Below are positions 22,570-34,300 of a stretch of 64,000 bases of DNA, piece by piece. Position numbers and translations under genes: made by a program. Positions within the stretch are counted from its first letter, which is position 1; every line of letters begins with the position of its first letter. The notes under the pieces are model-generated. The model ran no database searches. It had not been told where the DNA came from and saw nothing but the letters and a program-made list of their open reading frames with translations. Source of the stretch: Beroe forskalii (taxonomy: Eukaryota; Ctenophora; Nuda; Beroida; Beroidae); assembly GCA_011033025.1 (NCBI GenBank), contig WFMF01000641.1, positions 1-64,000 of the forward strand. The letters are read 5' to 3'.

Positions 22570-22735
22570 ATATGTACTCTATGCCTGCAGATCGCTCGAA
22601 AGACGGAAGGCTCGATAAAGACGCGCAATTTTTTTCGATCGAATATTCATATCGAAAGTCGTGCGAAGAGTCAAATTGCGTGTCTTTATCGAGCCCTCCT
22701 CAATCGAAGATCTGCACACATAGACTTTACTTTCA
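22570..22735. mobile_element. Short foldback/MITE element
   Basis: The arms 22585-22629 and 22675-22723 are imperfect inverted repeats around GATCG..TCGAAAGACGG and CTCGATAAAGACGCGCAA. The outer ends carry TATATATG/ACACATAG. A related, more diverged copy lies at about 29245-29370, showing that this is a repeated family. Confidence 0.75.
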
Positions 22736-23521
22736 CAATACAACACTAAATATCCATCTGAATGTAAGGGGAATATCATATTTTCAATGTCGCAACAATA
22801 TACAATGTTTTTCCTCACTAATATTATACTTCATTCTTGACACTGGGTATACTATACCATGCTCGGAAAAAGGCATAGGAAAGAATCTTTACAGCCCAAA
22901 GAAAACGAAACATCTTTCAAGGCGATCAGTTCCCTTATTTCTAAAGTTGAAACTTTCTATATTGTGCCTCGAATTCTACCCTCTATAGCTCTAAAAAGGT
23001 GGGACTTTTGGCTAATCTAAAAGTACAAAAACGCTAAGGCAAGCAAGAAATTACCAGAGATCTCAAGCGATAACTCTTGCAAACCACGTAGGCAAGTTTT
23101 CTGCTCAATATACCAGGACATAATTGTCAGATTTCTAGCAAAATTTATGCCATAATCATAAAATATTAATCTTATAATTAGAACTCAATTAAAAGTAAAA
23201 TTAATAACTATATGATATCACATTATATATGTAAAACTCCTCTGAAATTTCTGGATTTCACGTTGCATTAAATCATAAATTTAAACTTTTTTGGAGGTCG
23301 AAAAGCAAGATTACGAAAGGCTTGGTCTAAAAAGGGCATCACGAAATAGCTAAGACAGTAAGTGGTCGAATAGGCTAGGTTTAAAGTGATCGATTTGCCA
23401 TTCACGATTTTATTCGTGATAATTATATTGGCTTCAGCCTTCACTCTTAATATAACATTGGTGGTATAGGAGTTTACCCATAAGATCCTAAAATGTCACG
23501 ATGATCTCGGAATTCTACTAG

Positions 23522-23580
23522 GAAACGACCGGTTAACCGAACCGTAACCGGATATATTGAGAAATGACAACCGGTCGTTT
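23522..23580. repeat. Short inverted repeat
   Basis: GAAACGACCGGTTAACCG near 23521 pairs with CAACCGGTCGTTTGC near 23568, giving an 11-12 bp stem. It is a likely hairpin or the remnant of a small foldback element. Confidence 0.6.
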
Positions 23581-24035
23581 GCTTGATCGTACGGGTTAGC
23601 TAGAACGGCCCCAATACTAAAGTATGCATTCGTGGCCTGCACACATTTACCCAGCAATATGAAAACGAAATACAAAATTACATATCAAATGGGCGGCGAG
23701 CCTCTAACTGAATCTGACATTCGCACAGGAAATAGAAAGACTGCAGCAACCACATTTCGTCCCTTCTTTCAGTCCTATTTTTGACATATGTGAGATGGAC
23801 CGATGGGTTGGGTGCACACATCAAAGAGGGGACAAGAAGGGGAAAAATGTGATAGCACCAGTCTTTACCCAGAATAGAACAACAAATCGCCAGGAACATT
23901 GCCATTAACATATATCACGAATTCATATAAAATAAGATGTGAAAAATGTGTGTTAAAAATGTTAAAAATACTCGAAAAAATATCTGAGCCATAACAGTTA
24001 ACACTTTCCAATACACACTGATATTTCTTATTACA

Positions 24036-24223
24036 GTGGTGTGCCGACCAAGTTTACGCCGGATAACGCCAAGCTGTAACGCAGCGTACTATGCTTTTCC
24101 GAGCTAACGATACGGCGCCAACTTTCGATTGACAACCAATGTGCCTCATTGTCACCACGGATAAAGAAAATACGCCGCGTTACACCTGGGCGTTACGCGG
24201 CGTAAACTAGGTTAGGACACCAC
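24036..24223. mobile_element. 188-bp MITE with ~47-bp imperfect terminal inverted repeats
   Basis: The left end is GTGGTGTGCCGACCAAGTTT and the right end, reverse-complemented, is GTGGTGTCCTAACCTAGTTT; the match continues inward through ACGCCG..TAACGCC to about 47 bp. The interior is short and unique and no ORF is present. This is a compact non-autonomous DNA transposon. Confidence 0.85.
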
Positions 24224-24666
24224 GGTTACTTACTAGAGCAATTCATTAAAAATAATCAAATTGACCTTTATTATTACTTTATTAGGGGGAAATATGAATA
24301 GACGCTCAGCCGATAACACTATTTTATGTCGAATATGCAAATTCTATCAATTTAAGGATACAATACAAAATTTGACGAGTCAACTCTATAACATGAATGA
24401 CTTTTCAAATTAAAGTTACGACGAAGATTTTAAATAATTATCACAAATCTAGGTCCTGTATTGCCTAGGTCCTATCTAGGTCCTATACTGACTATTCTAT
24501 TGTTTGAGGCAATATTTTTACTGAATTAAAGACCACGAATTCAAATGGATATATTAGAATGATATCAATGATAATTTTCTGTACGCAAGTCCACACATGG
24601 AACCACGGAGAGGTGCTGGTATCGGTGGCGTAGTAGTTTACCCGCAGGATCTTTAAATGTCATGAT

Positions 24667-24719
24667 ATTGACCAATCAGAACGCGAATTTACAGACAACT
24701 CGTGCGCTGATTGGTCAAT
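24667..24719. repeat. Dispersed palindrome with CCAAT arms (best copy)
   Basis: ATTGACCAATCAG at the left pairs with CTGATTGGTCAAT at the right, around a GCGCACGAGTT-type core. Related copies occur near 1349-1378, 18193-18222, 27645-27710, 27784-27832, 28316-28370 and 43693-43733. It is a small foldback element family or a repeated structured motif. Confidence 0.75.
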
Positions 24720-24996
24720 GTCAAATGAACCTGTGGGTAAGCTAATACGCCGTTGATATAGGTGTTGCTAGGAGTGAAGTCATTTATTTGCTAGGATTGG
24801 ACCGCCATTGGTTGCGATGGAGACGAATCATCTTTGGTTGCTACGGAAGCTTATCTTTGGTTAATAGGTGACACACGCGTGATAATGACGTAATCACGCG
24901 TTACATGGGACGCGTGAGAGGAATATACCATATTTTTCTCTGTACAAGTAACCCACTTCATAAAGGCGTTTTTTGAGTTTAAACCTAGGATGGAGT

Positions 24997-25275
24997 CTTG
25001 TGACGAGCTCACCTGAAGATGGAACATGTTAGTTCGTGTTCAAACTTTTAATCCTCAACTAAATTCCTTCAATATTCTTGAAAATTTGAAAAGGAGCAGA
25101 AAAAAGGTGAGAATGCAGCCTGCTGCCCATTGCCAAAACAGGACTGTTCGTATGTGATTTAAAAAAAATCAAAATCCTACCCCTCGGATTTTATGAGGAG
25201 TGCAAGTGATTTTCAAGACGTTCCCATGGTGTGTTTTCTACCGACTGATAAGAAATAACCTTGTGGCGAGCTCAC
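24997..25275 (-). other. Possible 3'UTR intron bounded by a 16-bp direct repeat (cyclin E)
   Basis: On the minus strand the stop region reads GATAG|GTGAGCTCGCCACAAG (to 25260). About 263 bp downstream is CATCTTCAG|GTGAGCTCGTCACAAG (24997-25012 holds the second copy). The copies match at 15 of 16 bases. If the first GT and second AG are used, the junction again reads GAT AGG TGA, so the protein is unchanged whether or not the intron is removed. Confidence 0.5.
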
Positions 25276-25382
25276 CTATCGTCTTTGGACTGAGAGGACG
25301 AGGTGGAGGGGGGAGTCAGGTAGTGGGCAACTTCAGCGTTCTCGTTTTCAGAGTCTGAGTCTGGCGTCAGGGGCTGGGATTC
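25272..25382 (-). CDS. Cyclin E exon 12 and stop, with C-terminal phosphodegron
   Basis: Thirty-six codons plus TGA: ESQPLTPDSDSENENAEVAH, then YLTPPSTSSSQSKDDR. LTPPST has Thr-Pro-Pro and a Ser/Thr at +4, the Fbw7-type degron of cyclin E (human LTPPQSG). The stop lies in AGGTGAGC, which is also a strong donor-like sequence. Confidence 0.92.
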   Translation of the reverse strand, partial: ESQPLTPDSDSENENAEVAHYLTPPSTSSSQSKDDR

Positions 25383-28300
25383 CTGAGGAGATGTAATGGT
25401 GAATTTTCTGGTGACAGTAATTGCAAAAGTGAATTGTTGGTGAAATGTCTGATTTAAAAATGGGTTGGTTTTTCGTTATTTTCAGGAGCTCCAATTTGTT
25501 AAAGAATTAAAGAGTCAGGGCGGAGTGGTGTCAGGGTGAAGTGATGTCAAGGCAGAGTGGTGTCAAGGCGGAGTGGTGTCAGGACGGGATGGTGTCAGAG
25601 CGGAGTGGTGTTAGGGTGGAGTGGTGACAGGGTGGAGTGGTGTCAGGGCGGAGTGGTATCAGGCTGGAGTGGTGTCAGGGCAGAGTGGTGTCAGGGTGGA
25701 GTGCAGGAGTGGTGTCAGGGCGGAGTGGTGTCAGGACGGAGTGGTGTCAAGGTGTAGTGGTGTCAAGGTGAAGTGGTGTCAGGGTGAAGTTGTGTCAAGG
25801 CGGAGTGGTGTCAGGACGGAGTGGTGTCAGGGTGAAGTGGTGTCAAGATGGAGTGGTGTCAAGGTGGTGTGGTGTCAGGCCTGGAGCGGTGTCAGGGCGG
25901 AGTGGTGTCAGGGTACAGTGGTGTCAGGGCACAGTGGTGTCAGGGTGGAGTGGTGTCAAGGTGGAGTGGTGTCAAGGAAAGATGAAATTCACCACAGTAT
26001 TTCCTCCTCACCTGTAAGTCGAAGACCTCCTGAAGGAGAGGTAAAGCGTTGAAGTGGGTCTGAATGTGGTGCCGATCTTTCTTCTTCACGTTGAAATCTT
26101 TCAACCGTTGGGCTGGGTAGTTCTTCAATACCTGAAGAAAATGGAATGATTCAATGGAGTGGGAAGAAATTGCAATTTTTAAACCAAATCTGCTAAATCT
26201 TGGAGGGGGATTCGGGACCAAATCAAAACGTTCTCGAAACGATATTTAAATGAAAATTCTGCATGAAAACCCGTATGTATTTCAAGTTATATTATCAACC
26301 TGCGCGTAAGGCTGCATCCAGTGCCGACACGAGATCAGGTCCTCCCAGTTATACCCCGTCACCTCCTTCAACTTGTAGGGTACTACCAACCACAACGCAC
26401 TGGCAGCTATCATACTCGGTCTAAACTGTACCGATTGGACGTCGAGCGAGCACAGGTCTATCAGCTGAAAGGAGTTGATTTAGATTATAGAATGTGATTG
26501 GTTAACTAATTGATAAGTATTCGAGTTGTCGAGATTGAGATTTCAGCATCAATACGACATAACATATTGAATAGTATACAGTGCGATGAATTTGAGAAAC
26601 AGATAGGTTCCTGTGATTGGACAAAAGTTAAGCTGGAATACGATATTTTGATGCTCTCAGCAGATTTTCAATTTCACATTTTTTCCTCGAAACACTCATG
26701 AGTGCTCTCAACTAACCTGGATAATTTTGACGAAGTCTGACTAACCTGGATGATTTTAACGAAGTCTGACTGGGAGTACTCTGCCCTCATAAACTGCCCA
26801 GTTGTACAGGTTGAGCCTCTGAAATACTCAATCTGGAGGTAGAGGTTCAGCCACGTGTTTACTGTGAGCGCTGCTAACTTCCAGTCTAACACCTGTAGGG
26901 AGTGCTGTTAGCGTGGAGTGGTGTCAAGGCAGAGTGGTGTCAGTGTGGAGTGGTGTCAAGATAGAGTGGTGTCAGTGTGAAGTGATGTCAAGGTCAGCGC
27001 TGCTTACTTCCAATCTAACACCTGTAGGGGGTGGTGTCAGCGCGGAGTGGTGTCAAAGTAGAGTAGTGTCAAGGTAGAGTGGTGTCAAGGAAAGGTGATG
27101 TCAGGGTGGAGTCGTGTCAAGATGGAGTGGTGTCAGCGTGACGTGGTGTCAAGGTAGAGTGGTGTCAGTGTGACGTGGTGTCAAGATAGAAGGGTGCCAG
27201 TGTGGAATGGTGTCAAGATAAAGTGGTGTCAGGGAAGAGTGATGTCAAGGTCAGCACTGGTAACTCCCAGTCTAATTCCCAACATGTAGGAGGGGTGTCA
27301 GTGTTAAGTGGTGAATTCTTTAAGTAAAAAGTGTTGTCAGGGCGGAGTGAAGTCAGAATGAAGTGGCGTCAGGGTGGAGTGGTGTCGAGGTGAAGTGGTG
27401 TCAGAGTATAAGTAGAGTGGTGTTAATGTGGACTGGTGCCAGAGAAGAGTGGTGTCAATGTGGAGTGGTGTCAGAGTAAAGTGGTGTTAAAACCCACCCC
27501 CTACCTTCATCATGTCCAGTTCCATCTGCCACATATCCTCCTTAGAACAAGCACCGTTAGTCACCTCAGAGAACATGACGCAACTCGGCGGGTAGATTTC
27601 CTGAAAAGGAATTATTATTGTTAGTTTACTCAAAGGTGCATTTGGTATTAACCAATCCACATTCCACACATGAGTTCACTGATAACTCGCGCGCTAATTG
27701 GATGGCTTATTGGATGGCTAATTGGATGCAGGCTATATTTCCTGAAAGGGAAGCAATTATTACCACCCAGAATTCCTTTTGTCATTGACCAATCAGCGCT
27801 CGAGTTAAATGAAAACTCGTGCGCTGATTGGGTGGATGGAGATCCTTAAAGGGAGGATTGAAAGCTTCATCCATTGTAAGATTAATTACTGAGATGAATC
27901 TACTGGAAGGTTCTCTGCATGAGGAGGTGGGGTTGAAGGGGAAAAGCTTATGATATTACACATAAATAAAGCATTTGATCTTAATGTACTGGTTGACGAA
28001 GGACCTGTTATTTTCCTCAAACAGCTACTTCCATGATTATGAACCACATACTTCGGAGGCCCTAAAAAGATGTGAATATGCTTGAATATCAATTCACAAA
28101 GTATATACCGGTTAGCTGGGGGCTTCGATGTTTCAACAGAATACTTTATCTCATGGATATTTAGTCTCAAAAGGAGCAGTAAATAGAGCTATATAATCGT
28201 TGCATGTTGCCCTCTTTTTTTCCGCAATGGGAGGTCTCTGTCTTGCAATAATTTCAGGGAAGCTCTAAGGATCTTGCTCACATACAGAGTCACGCTCAAA

Positions 28301-31300
28301 CAGACATAAACATGGGCCAATCAGGCACGAGATGTCTACGTCTGCAAACTCAGGCGTTGATTGGTCAATTCCTGGATCCTACTTAACTGCTTAGTGCAGC
28401 TATCACCATGGTCAGACAATGGCGAATGAATAACAAGAAATCGATTACTTTTTGTGTGGCCATTAAATACTCTGCATATTGTTTAAAAACAAAGCTGAAT
28501 GCCAATCTTTTGTCCCAAAATTCCATGTTAGTTTTTGTCCTAAATATCAATGCTGAATGGTAGCTTTTGTTCGCGAAGCTCAGGCTATAGATCTCGTATA
28601 AAAGAACATGAGAGGGCACGTGTTACAGGTTCAAATAGACTGAAACTTGCAGTGTGCACCATCATCACTGGAATTTATACAAAAACAAACTTCAGATTTT
28701 TTCAGCTTTGTTTTGAAGCCACCGTTTCTGCGCTTCGCGTACGTCTATTATTCAAAATAAATTCCATGATTCCATAGTATTGCCGTATCGTTTAAATTAA
28801 AACAGGAATTTAATTCCTGGCATTATAACGTATGATCTAACATAACAAAATTTAATGGATCCCCAGAGATCTGCATCGGAGATATGGATCGTGCACTTCA
28901 ATACTGTAGTAGATGATTGAAAATGACGGAATCATCATTGTTTATATGGTTAATTTACATAACGAATAATCACCTATTCCAAATGTTTAAGGTTGCACCC
29001 GATGCCCAAATAAAATAGCATGGGGCCAGCTTAGGCCAACTGATGAAGTAAGAGCGATGGTTTTACCGATTGTTCAATAGTTTGTCCCAATTATAATTGG
29101 TGATGTTCACGATATAGTAATATGTTCCGATAAATTACACAATTTTCATTCGGACTGGCTACGGTATGTATGTAGATGCGCTTCCGAAGATGCGCTGTGC
29201 CGAACGACTAGATATAGACTTCTCTAGTCGTAACGGCATTTGTTTTAGATAAGCGAGGGCTCCATAAAGACGCGCAAATAAAGACGGGCGTCAACTTTCG
29301 ATCTAGAAATTCTCTCGAAAGCCCTTAGCCCTCCGTCATGAATCGAGCGATCTGCATACACATATATATGCATATATATGCGTTATATTGAACTCGTCAA
29401 TCATGTGAAGAGTGATATTAAGTCAGATTCATTGTCGTTAGTCGTTAGTTTGTCGTTAGTTATGATAAGGGGACGGAGATCAAGGCGTATAAAAGCTCCA
29501 GCAGAAGCGGACGCAAATAACGTCATTATCAAGGTTGAAAATGGCGAATTGATGACAAAACGTTATTTTATTAGCAAGGTTTAAAGTGGTGAATGGTGAC
29601 GTTATTATCAAGGTTTAAAATGGTGAATTGATGACGCTGGTAACTAAGATTTGTGCGGGTTCAATATTTTAGATCTGCTCTTATCCCCATAACGATTGAC
29701 AATATTTCTGTGAAATGCTGAGGCTTTTCACAGAAATATTGATAACTCTAACATCGCATTATCACTAATATCACTCGCTAATCTCGACTACCTAATTCAT
29801 TTCTGCATAAGTCGATCTAAGGCCGGGGGCAGAGCAGTCTGGGGTGAGAGCCCTATCCATAGAGCCGTATCCACTCTGGCCTGGCGCTGGGCAGGGACGT
29901 ATGATTTTTGAAATTTTCGCCGGGTTCGGAACCAGTTGATTTTTCTTTGCTTGGCTCAAAGCTCTCATCTTAACAAATTTTTCACAAGCCCAAAACAGAT
30001 CTAGCGCTGGTCTTCTTCCATCAGACCCTGCCGCGGGTTCAGCGGTGACTGGCCCATGAAAGTCCAAGTCCATAAGACCTGCGCTGGTTTATTTAGATCT
30101 TCCAGACCTGCAAAATGGCACAAGGTTCTACAGCCAGGCCAACTTTTTCCGGTGATGCCGAGCACAGCTCGGTGACCTCCAGCAATTCCGAGTGTTGCGC
30201 GCTGGCGATGGGAGAAATCCATCTAGGTGGGGCAGCGCCAAGAGACGCTTCAAGTTCACTCACACTCACAGTCTCCACAAGAAACATTGGGCACACTTGC
30301 GTTTGTTGTAGTTTACTAGTTGGGATAAGATTCTGACTTGGCTGTGCTGAAATACGCGCAGTTGTCGTTTTTAGCATCTGAAGTGCTCACTCAGCTCAAA
30401 TCATTGACAGGCCACCCTGTTTAACCGTGGGAAATAGATCATTATGTGCGCAATTGTCGGTAGGTCCTCCCTGAAGGACTTTCAGTGAAGATCATGTCTG
30501 TAATACATACCTTACGAGGGACATTTATGAGGTTAATATAATTATGCTGAAATTTTGGCTGTAGGGCGAAATTATGTATGCCATGTGGATTTTATTCGGA
30601 AATCCGCTAAATTTAGTTTACAGTTGGTGAGCTTATTGGTGCATGCCGTGAAAATTTGTTTTTGGGTAAAAAACGTTCTCATATATCGTTTCATAATATT
30701 ATATTTATTCTGACATCTTATTGTTTTTACTTCGTTGCTTTTGCTGATAAAGTGGCCTTTATTAATTGGGTTATAAACCAAAGCCAAAGTGATCAAATAA
30801 TGATAAAATCAATGATCAAACGATATTATATCGTTATATCTTGTAGAAAAAGATATAGTTATATCTCTAAGATGATTTGATCATTGTTCTAGGTCTATGA
30901 ACAATGAACATTGACCTACTCGAATCTAAGAATAAACTAGTTTACTTGATCATCTGGCTTAGGTATTGTCACTTGAATGCTGTCAAACTCCTTGGACATC
31001 TCCAGCCAGAAGCAAGCGCCCAGCGGATATATTCGAGTTACAAATATTAGACTTTAACTGACGCCATTATCATAGTACAAAGTGGTGCATTGATGACGTT
31101 AACGGTAAAACCGCGAACCGTTTAATTAAAGTACATATCTTAATAGAATAACGCAGATATGACGCCAAACCGTTCTAATTTCTTTCTTTGAAATTCGTTC
31201 GGTTTAATTCAAAACGTTTTAAATCGTTCAGACGTTCATGCCTAAAATTGAATGCGGGATTTCGAACGGATAGTTTCAGCGGGCTCAATGCTCATATCAA

Positions 31301-34300
31301 AGTTGATAAAACTGAAAGTGGCCTCCTCCAAAACTTTTAGATTTTTCTTAAAAGTCGTACGTAATACTCCATCTTTCCTGTATCAGTCGCGTGCTCAACA
31401 CAACGGAAGACCTCACTTTGAGGTCAGCATTAGTAAGCATTTCACAATTCTGTAGTACATGTAAAATAAAAAGTTTAAAAACACTCTTTTCACACGTTCG
31501 CTGACCAGATGCTATCATATAACGCAGCAGTCGAAATTGTTTTGTGCTCAATTTACTTTTCGTCAGAAGGGTTATTTTTTATAAATTAGATCGATCTAAT
31601 AAAGAAATTTTATTTGTGCTGATAATCATTGCTGGTACAGTTTCACTTTTTCAATGAGGATGTCTTAGCGAAATAATTTAGATAGACACTCTGTATAGTA
31701 GACGGAAGGCAAAGCAAAGCTCCTCCAGTGCCCCCAACTCCCCAAAACACTGGATTTGAGACTATTCACGACCATATACTCACCAAAAATCCAGGACAGG
31801 GCACATTTACATCCTGCCATGCGCGCAGAGTTTTGAGCAATGTAGGAAAAGAGGGAGAGGTATAACAAATCAATACTTTTTCACTTTGAGAGCTTCGCCG
31901 AGACGAAGTCGAGGCTGTTGCACATCCCGAAAGTGTGGGGGCCCAGTGTGGTAGTTGCGCTTCATATGCAATCGAAGGAACCGAGAAATTTTGTTGAAAG
32001 CACCCGCGTAATTCATTATATGGAAAAATGATTTGAGGAGAGAATGTATAACAAATCCTTTGAGAATATCTCGATTTTTGGAGAGTAATTCATGATTTGA
32101 GCTCCTTTTAGAACGCATCCTCGAAATGGAGTAAATGGAGAGTAATTCATGATTTGAGCTCCTTCTTTGAGAATGCATCCTCGAAATGGAGTAAATGGAG
32201 AGTAATTCATGATTTGAGCTCCTTTGAGAATGCATCCTCGATTTATGGAGTAAATGGAGAGTAATTCATGATTTGAGCTCCTTTTAGAACGCATCCTCGA
32301 AATGGAGTAAATGGAGAGTAATTCATGATTTGAGCTCCTTCTTTGAGAATGTATCCTCGAAATGGAGTGTGACTTTTGAGAATGTATCCTCGAAATGGAG
32401 AGTAATTTATGATTTAGCTCCTTCTTTGAGAATGCATCCTCGAAATGGAGTAAATGGAGAGTAATTCATGATTTGAGCTGCTTCCTTGAGATGCATCCTC
32501 GAAATCTATCCTCCAAACGCATCCTCAAAAATTCAAAAGGCTCTTTTCATTGCATAACAATAGCAAGAAAACGTGATCTTTCGCGGCGAGACCATGATCT
32601 CAGTACTGAGTACAGCTCAACCATTAACCATTGAATAGGAGACTCACTGTCATAAATTTACCACTTTGAGCTATGATAATGACTCCAACAATACCGCATA
32701 GTATCATTTTGGACACAAAGTGTGAGCTGGTACGAAGTCCTTCACGACCTAAACCGAGCAATTTCACGGGGAGCAATACAGAGCATCCGAACAGGCTGCT
32801 TCGCGAAGGTGTGAATTAAGAATAGGTCCCACACTATCTTTTATTATGATGCTGCGAAATTCTGAGTAGTATTTTAATTGGTCATTATGAATATGATCAT
32901 GGTATTTCTTGTTGACCCACTAAGCAATAGGGGCTGAAAAGTCGCGTTTTGCTGTGGATTATTATTATTCATTAATATAGTTATTATGGCGAAGTCTAAG
33001 GCAACAAAGTGACTAATTTTGTTGCTTTGTACCTTGGCGCTTTGTAAGAGCTTGATTTAACAGGATAATGTATCCTTTCGCGGTTTGATTTAATATGCGA
33101 TTAACGATTTATCAGATTATTAACCCCCATAGTTTCATGTTCAGATCATGGTGGTGCTGCATGTACAACCATGGCCGACAGATGTTGATTCCAACCCCAC
33201 TTCACCCCCTCCTCCTCCTAACGCTCTCTCTGACCTCCCTCCGCCTAACATACCTGAGCATCCAATCCACACTCGATGAAAAGCCTCCTGGCATCATGCC
33301 AAATAATAAGCCTCCTCAGGCAAACTCAAACATGCCTCCACAATCCATGAGGCCACCTACTGCCAATCCCTCTACAGGAGCTGGAATTCTTTGGATTCCA
33401 GGATCTAGCCAGTGATTATTATCAGGTGGGTTCAGAAAAAAATGCTTTTCTGGAAGATTTTAAGATGACTTCTGTCTTGATTGGATGAAATAAGAGCTAC
33501 GGAAAATTGATAATTTAACTTGCAATCTGCCGTTGAAAATCTAAATCTTATCACACAAATTTTTCGGTTGAGGGGATTTACAAAAAAATAAAATGGTTCC
33601 AATCTTCCAGGTAATCCGAGTCCCTGGACGGCCCCGTTGGTGCCGTGCCATCTGGTTCATCGTCATCCTCTTCCTTTCCGGCTTCACTTTCTACATGGTC
33701 TATAGACTCCTCTACGCCTACTTCCAATACTCCTCCTACAATAAAGCCTCTGTGACATGGACAAACAATGTGACACTGCCTGCTATAACTATCTGTAATA
33801 TCAACCCGTTTAATTATTCCAGGTTTAGGGAGGTAGAGAATGGGTCGGGGAGGGTGGAGGACTTTGATACGATCATGGAAACGCTGATATTTGATAACGA
33901 GGATGCAAATGCGTGGGAGTTGATTGACAATTCCACGTGGGGTGATTTCTTGGCTTTTGAGCGGGAAAACGGGAGTTTGGCCCTCCGGTTTAGAGATTAT
34001 CTGATTAACACGATTTTCGGTTTCTACGACTACGAGTTTCAAGGCTTGGGCTACTACATCGATTTTAAAGACTATCATAAATTCAGTCAGATGACAGAAC
34101 TGGGTGTTTGCTTTGAGCTGAATGATAACGGATCTTTAAAGCAAAGTGCAGGTGGGGCGCGCGGTGGTCTTACAATCGATATGGATGCCAAACACGCTGA
34201 CTATCTCTTCTCCACACCAACCCAAGGCTTCAAGGTCTATATCAGGGATCAGGATGAAACTCTTATGTTAGACCACGGTGGCTACGTTGTATCCCCAGGG

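Noticed and set aside
25557-26052. Plus-strand ORFs with WCQGGVVSG-like repeats
   Set aside because: Produced by the 16-bp minisatellite; their 3' part overlaps the true minus-strand cyclin E exon 26012-26131.
30950-31045. Minus-strand peptide WLEMSKEFDSIQVTIPKPDD as a cyclin E or other exon
   Set aside because: It lacks a clear acceptor and is not needed, since the exons at 47599 and 27600 join exactly at AAKLE|EIYPP.
32016-32294. Minus-strand ORFs of 92 and 121 codons
   Set aside because: Periodic peptides from the ~58-bp tandem repeat.
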